Part shown: piece after piece, positions 37,844-38,479 of the stretch
Position numbering within the stretch: the first letter of the stretch is position 1
Layout: the number at the start of each line of letters is the position of its first letter
From: Candidatus Rokuibacteriota bacterium
GTDB lineage: Bacteria > Methylomirabilota > Methylomirabilia > Rokubacteriales > CSP1-6
NCBI GenBank assembly: GCA_016193045.1
Contig: JACPSW010000165.1
Span: 1-38,479, forward strand
Length of the DNA: 38,479 nucleotides
Reading direction: 5' to 3'
The notes under the pieces: generated by a model
The model's input: the letters and a program-made list of their open reading frames with translations, nothing else
Database searches by the model: none
Told to the model about the DNA's origin: nothing
Position numbers and translations under genes: made by a program

Positions 37844-38479
37844 GTGAAACGGGCCCTCGCGCGTCTCCTGCCGGGTGGCGTCCTGCTCGTGGCCGCCACC
37901 ATCATGTCTTCCCACGCGGCCTTTCGGGACTCGCTCCCGGCGTTCCTCCCCGTCTATTTCTACGGCGTCTTCGGAGTCGGCCTCCTGCTCGCGTGGCGCT
38001 TCGACCGGAGCCGTCTGGTCCTCGCGCTCCTGGTTCTGGCCCTGGCCGACCGCGGGCTTCTCTATGGAAGCCCGCCCGTGGCCCGCGCGGTCGCCCTCCT
38101 GCTGCCGCTCGATCTCGCGGCCCTGTCCTGGCTGTCCGAGCGGGGCCTCCTGACACCGCGCGGGCGGGTGAAGCTGATGGTTCTCCTCCTCCAGGCGGCC
38201 GTCGTCGTCCTCATCTCGCGCCCCGAGCTGGCGCCCGCGGCCGCCTGGCTCGATTACGTCTTCGTCGAGTCGGCCTGGCTTCGCGCGCTCGGCCTCCCGC
38301 AGCCCGCCCTGCTGGCCTTCGTCCTCGCGTTCGGCCTGGTCGCGGCGCGCTTCATCCGCCACCCGACCGTGCTCGAGAGCGGCTCCGTCTGGGCGCTGGT
38401 CGCGGCCCTCCTCGCCCTGCTCGCGGGGGAGGCCGGACCCGCGCCCACGATCTACTTCGCCACCGCCGCCCTCATCCTC
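37844..38479 (+). CDS. Membrane protein, C-terminus beyond the window
   Basis: An open frame of 212 codons starts at GTG 37844 (VKRALARLL) and runs off the edge. It is almost all hydrophobic: about six to seven spans, with FRDSLPAFLPVYFYGVFG near residue 26 and short loops with Arg/Asp. The pattern resembles the N-terminal membrane sensor of some GGDEF diguanylate cyclases, but no catalytic domain is within the window, so that is only a suggestion. An AT-rich stretch just before it (GCATAAAAAATAT) may be part of its promoter. Confidence 0.6.
   Translation, partial: MKRALARLLPGGVLLVAATIMSSHAAFRDSLPAFLPVYFYGVFGVGLLLAWRFDRSRLVLALLVLALADRGLLYGSPPVARAVALLLPLDLAALSWLSERGLLTPRGRVKLMVLLLQAAVVVLISRPELAPAAAWLDYVFVESAWLRALGLPQPALLAFVLAFGLVAARFIRHPTVLESGSVWALVAALLALLAGEAGPAPTIYFATAALIL

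Noticed and set aside
1-38479. CRISPR arrays, tRNA or rRNA genes, integrases or transposases
   Set aside because: I saw no regularly spaced repeats, no tRNA-like cloverleaf with a T-loop, no rRNA sequence, and no recombinase motifs in any frame. The Cas4-like nuclease at 16341 has no CRISPR context.

Overview
The window is high-GC bacterial DNA, densely packed, with many ATGA/GTGA stop-start overlaps and frequent GTG starts. The gene mix suggests an uncultivated soil or groundwater lineage, for example Rokubacteria/Methylomirabilota-like or deltaproteobacteria-like. It includes several branched-chain-type and peptide-type ABC transport genes, a 2-oxoacid:ferredoxin oxidoreductase, an F420-type luciferase-like oxidoreductase, MlaC, glycine-zipper lipoproteins and many toxin-antitoxin modules. 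The taxonomic statement is inference from gene content only; there is no rRNA or other marker here.

Layout: (1) 1-3470 holds a partial GHKL ATPase, a PIN-type toxin-antitoxin pair, an exported proline/tyrosine-rich protein (copy A) and a RES/Xre toxin-antitoxin pair. (2) 3540-11887 is a catabolic operon: GntR/FCD regulator, dihydropyrimidinase/hydantoinase-like amidohydrolase, LivK-type binding protein, LivH, a fused LivM-LivG polypeptide, LivF and an amidase. It reads as uptake and hydrolysis of a cyclic ureide or amide. (3) 11920-12870 holds copy B of the exported protein, a YgiT-type zinc-finger antitoxin and a broken DUF4258 toxin gene. Copies A and B lie in ~530-bp direct repeats, about 97% identical and exactly 10,052 bp apart, that bracket the RES/Xre module and the whole catabolic operon. 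(4) 13047-16300 holds a lytic transglycosylase, an unknown multi-membrane-span protein and a coiled-coil protein in one operon, then a RHH/RelE module that appears to have landed in an ORF6N-type gene, plus a second RelE remnant. (5) 16341-18350 holds a Cas4/AddB-like PD-(D/E)XK nuclease, a NYN-domain protein, a gene remnant with an inverted repeat, and a REP-like palindrome.

(6) 18387-29148 holds an SDR reductase and, divergently, a long operon led by an IclR regulator: ferredoxin, alpha, beta and gamma subunits of a 2-oxoacid oxidoreductase, a MaoC-fold protein, two DppB/DppC-type permeases, a DppA-type binding protein and an ADP-forming acyl-CoA synthetase. The likely flow is import of an organic substrate, oxidative decarboxylation to an acyl-CoA, and ATP recovery from the CoA thioester; no transporter ATPase is encoded here. 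(7) 29229-33460 holds envelope genes (glycine-zipper lipoproteins, a Pro/Tyr-rich exported protein, MlaC behind a sigma-54-like promoter), YqeY, a STAS protein and a PilZ protein. (8) 33581-38479 holds a rhodanese-methyltransferase fusion, a LLM-class oxidoreductase, three small genes (two coiled-coil, one of them a paralogue of the coiled-coil protein at 14854), a ketopantoate-reductase-like protein and the start of a membrane protein that runs off the end.

The most interesting features are the direct-repeat-bounded catabolic segment carrying its own toxin-antitoxin module, the toxin-antitoxin cassette nested in an ORF6N relic, and the uncharacterised transglycosylase/membrane/coiled-coil operon with its distant paralogue.
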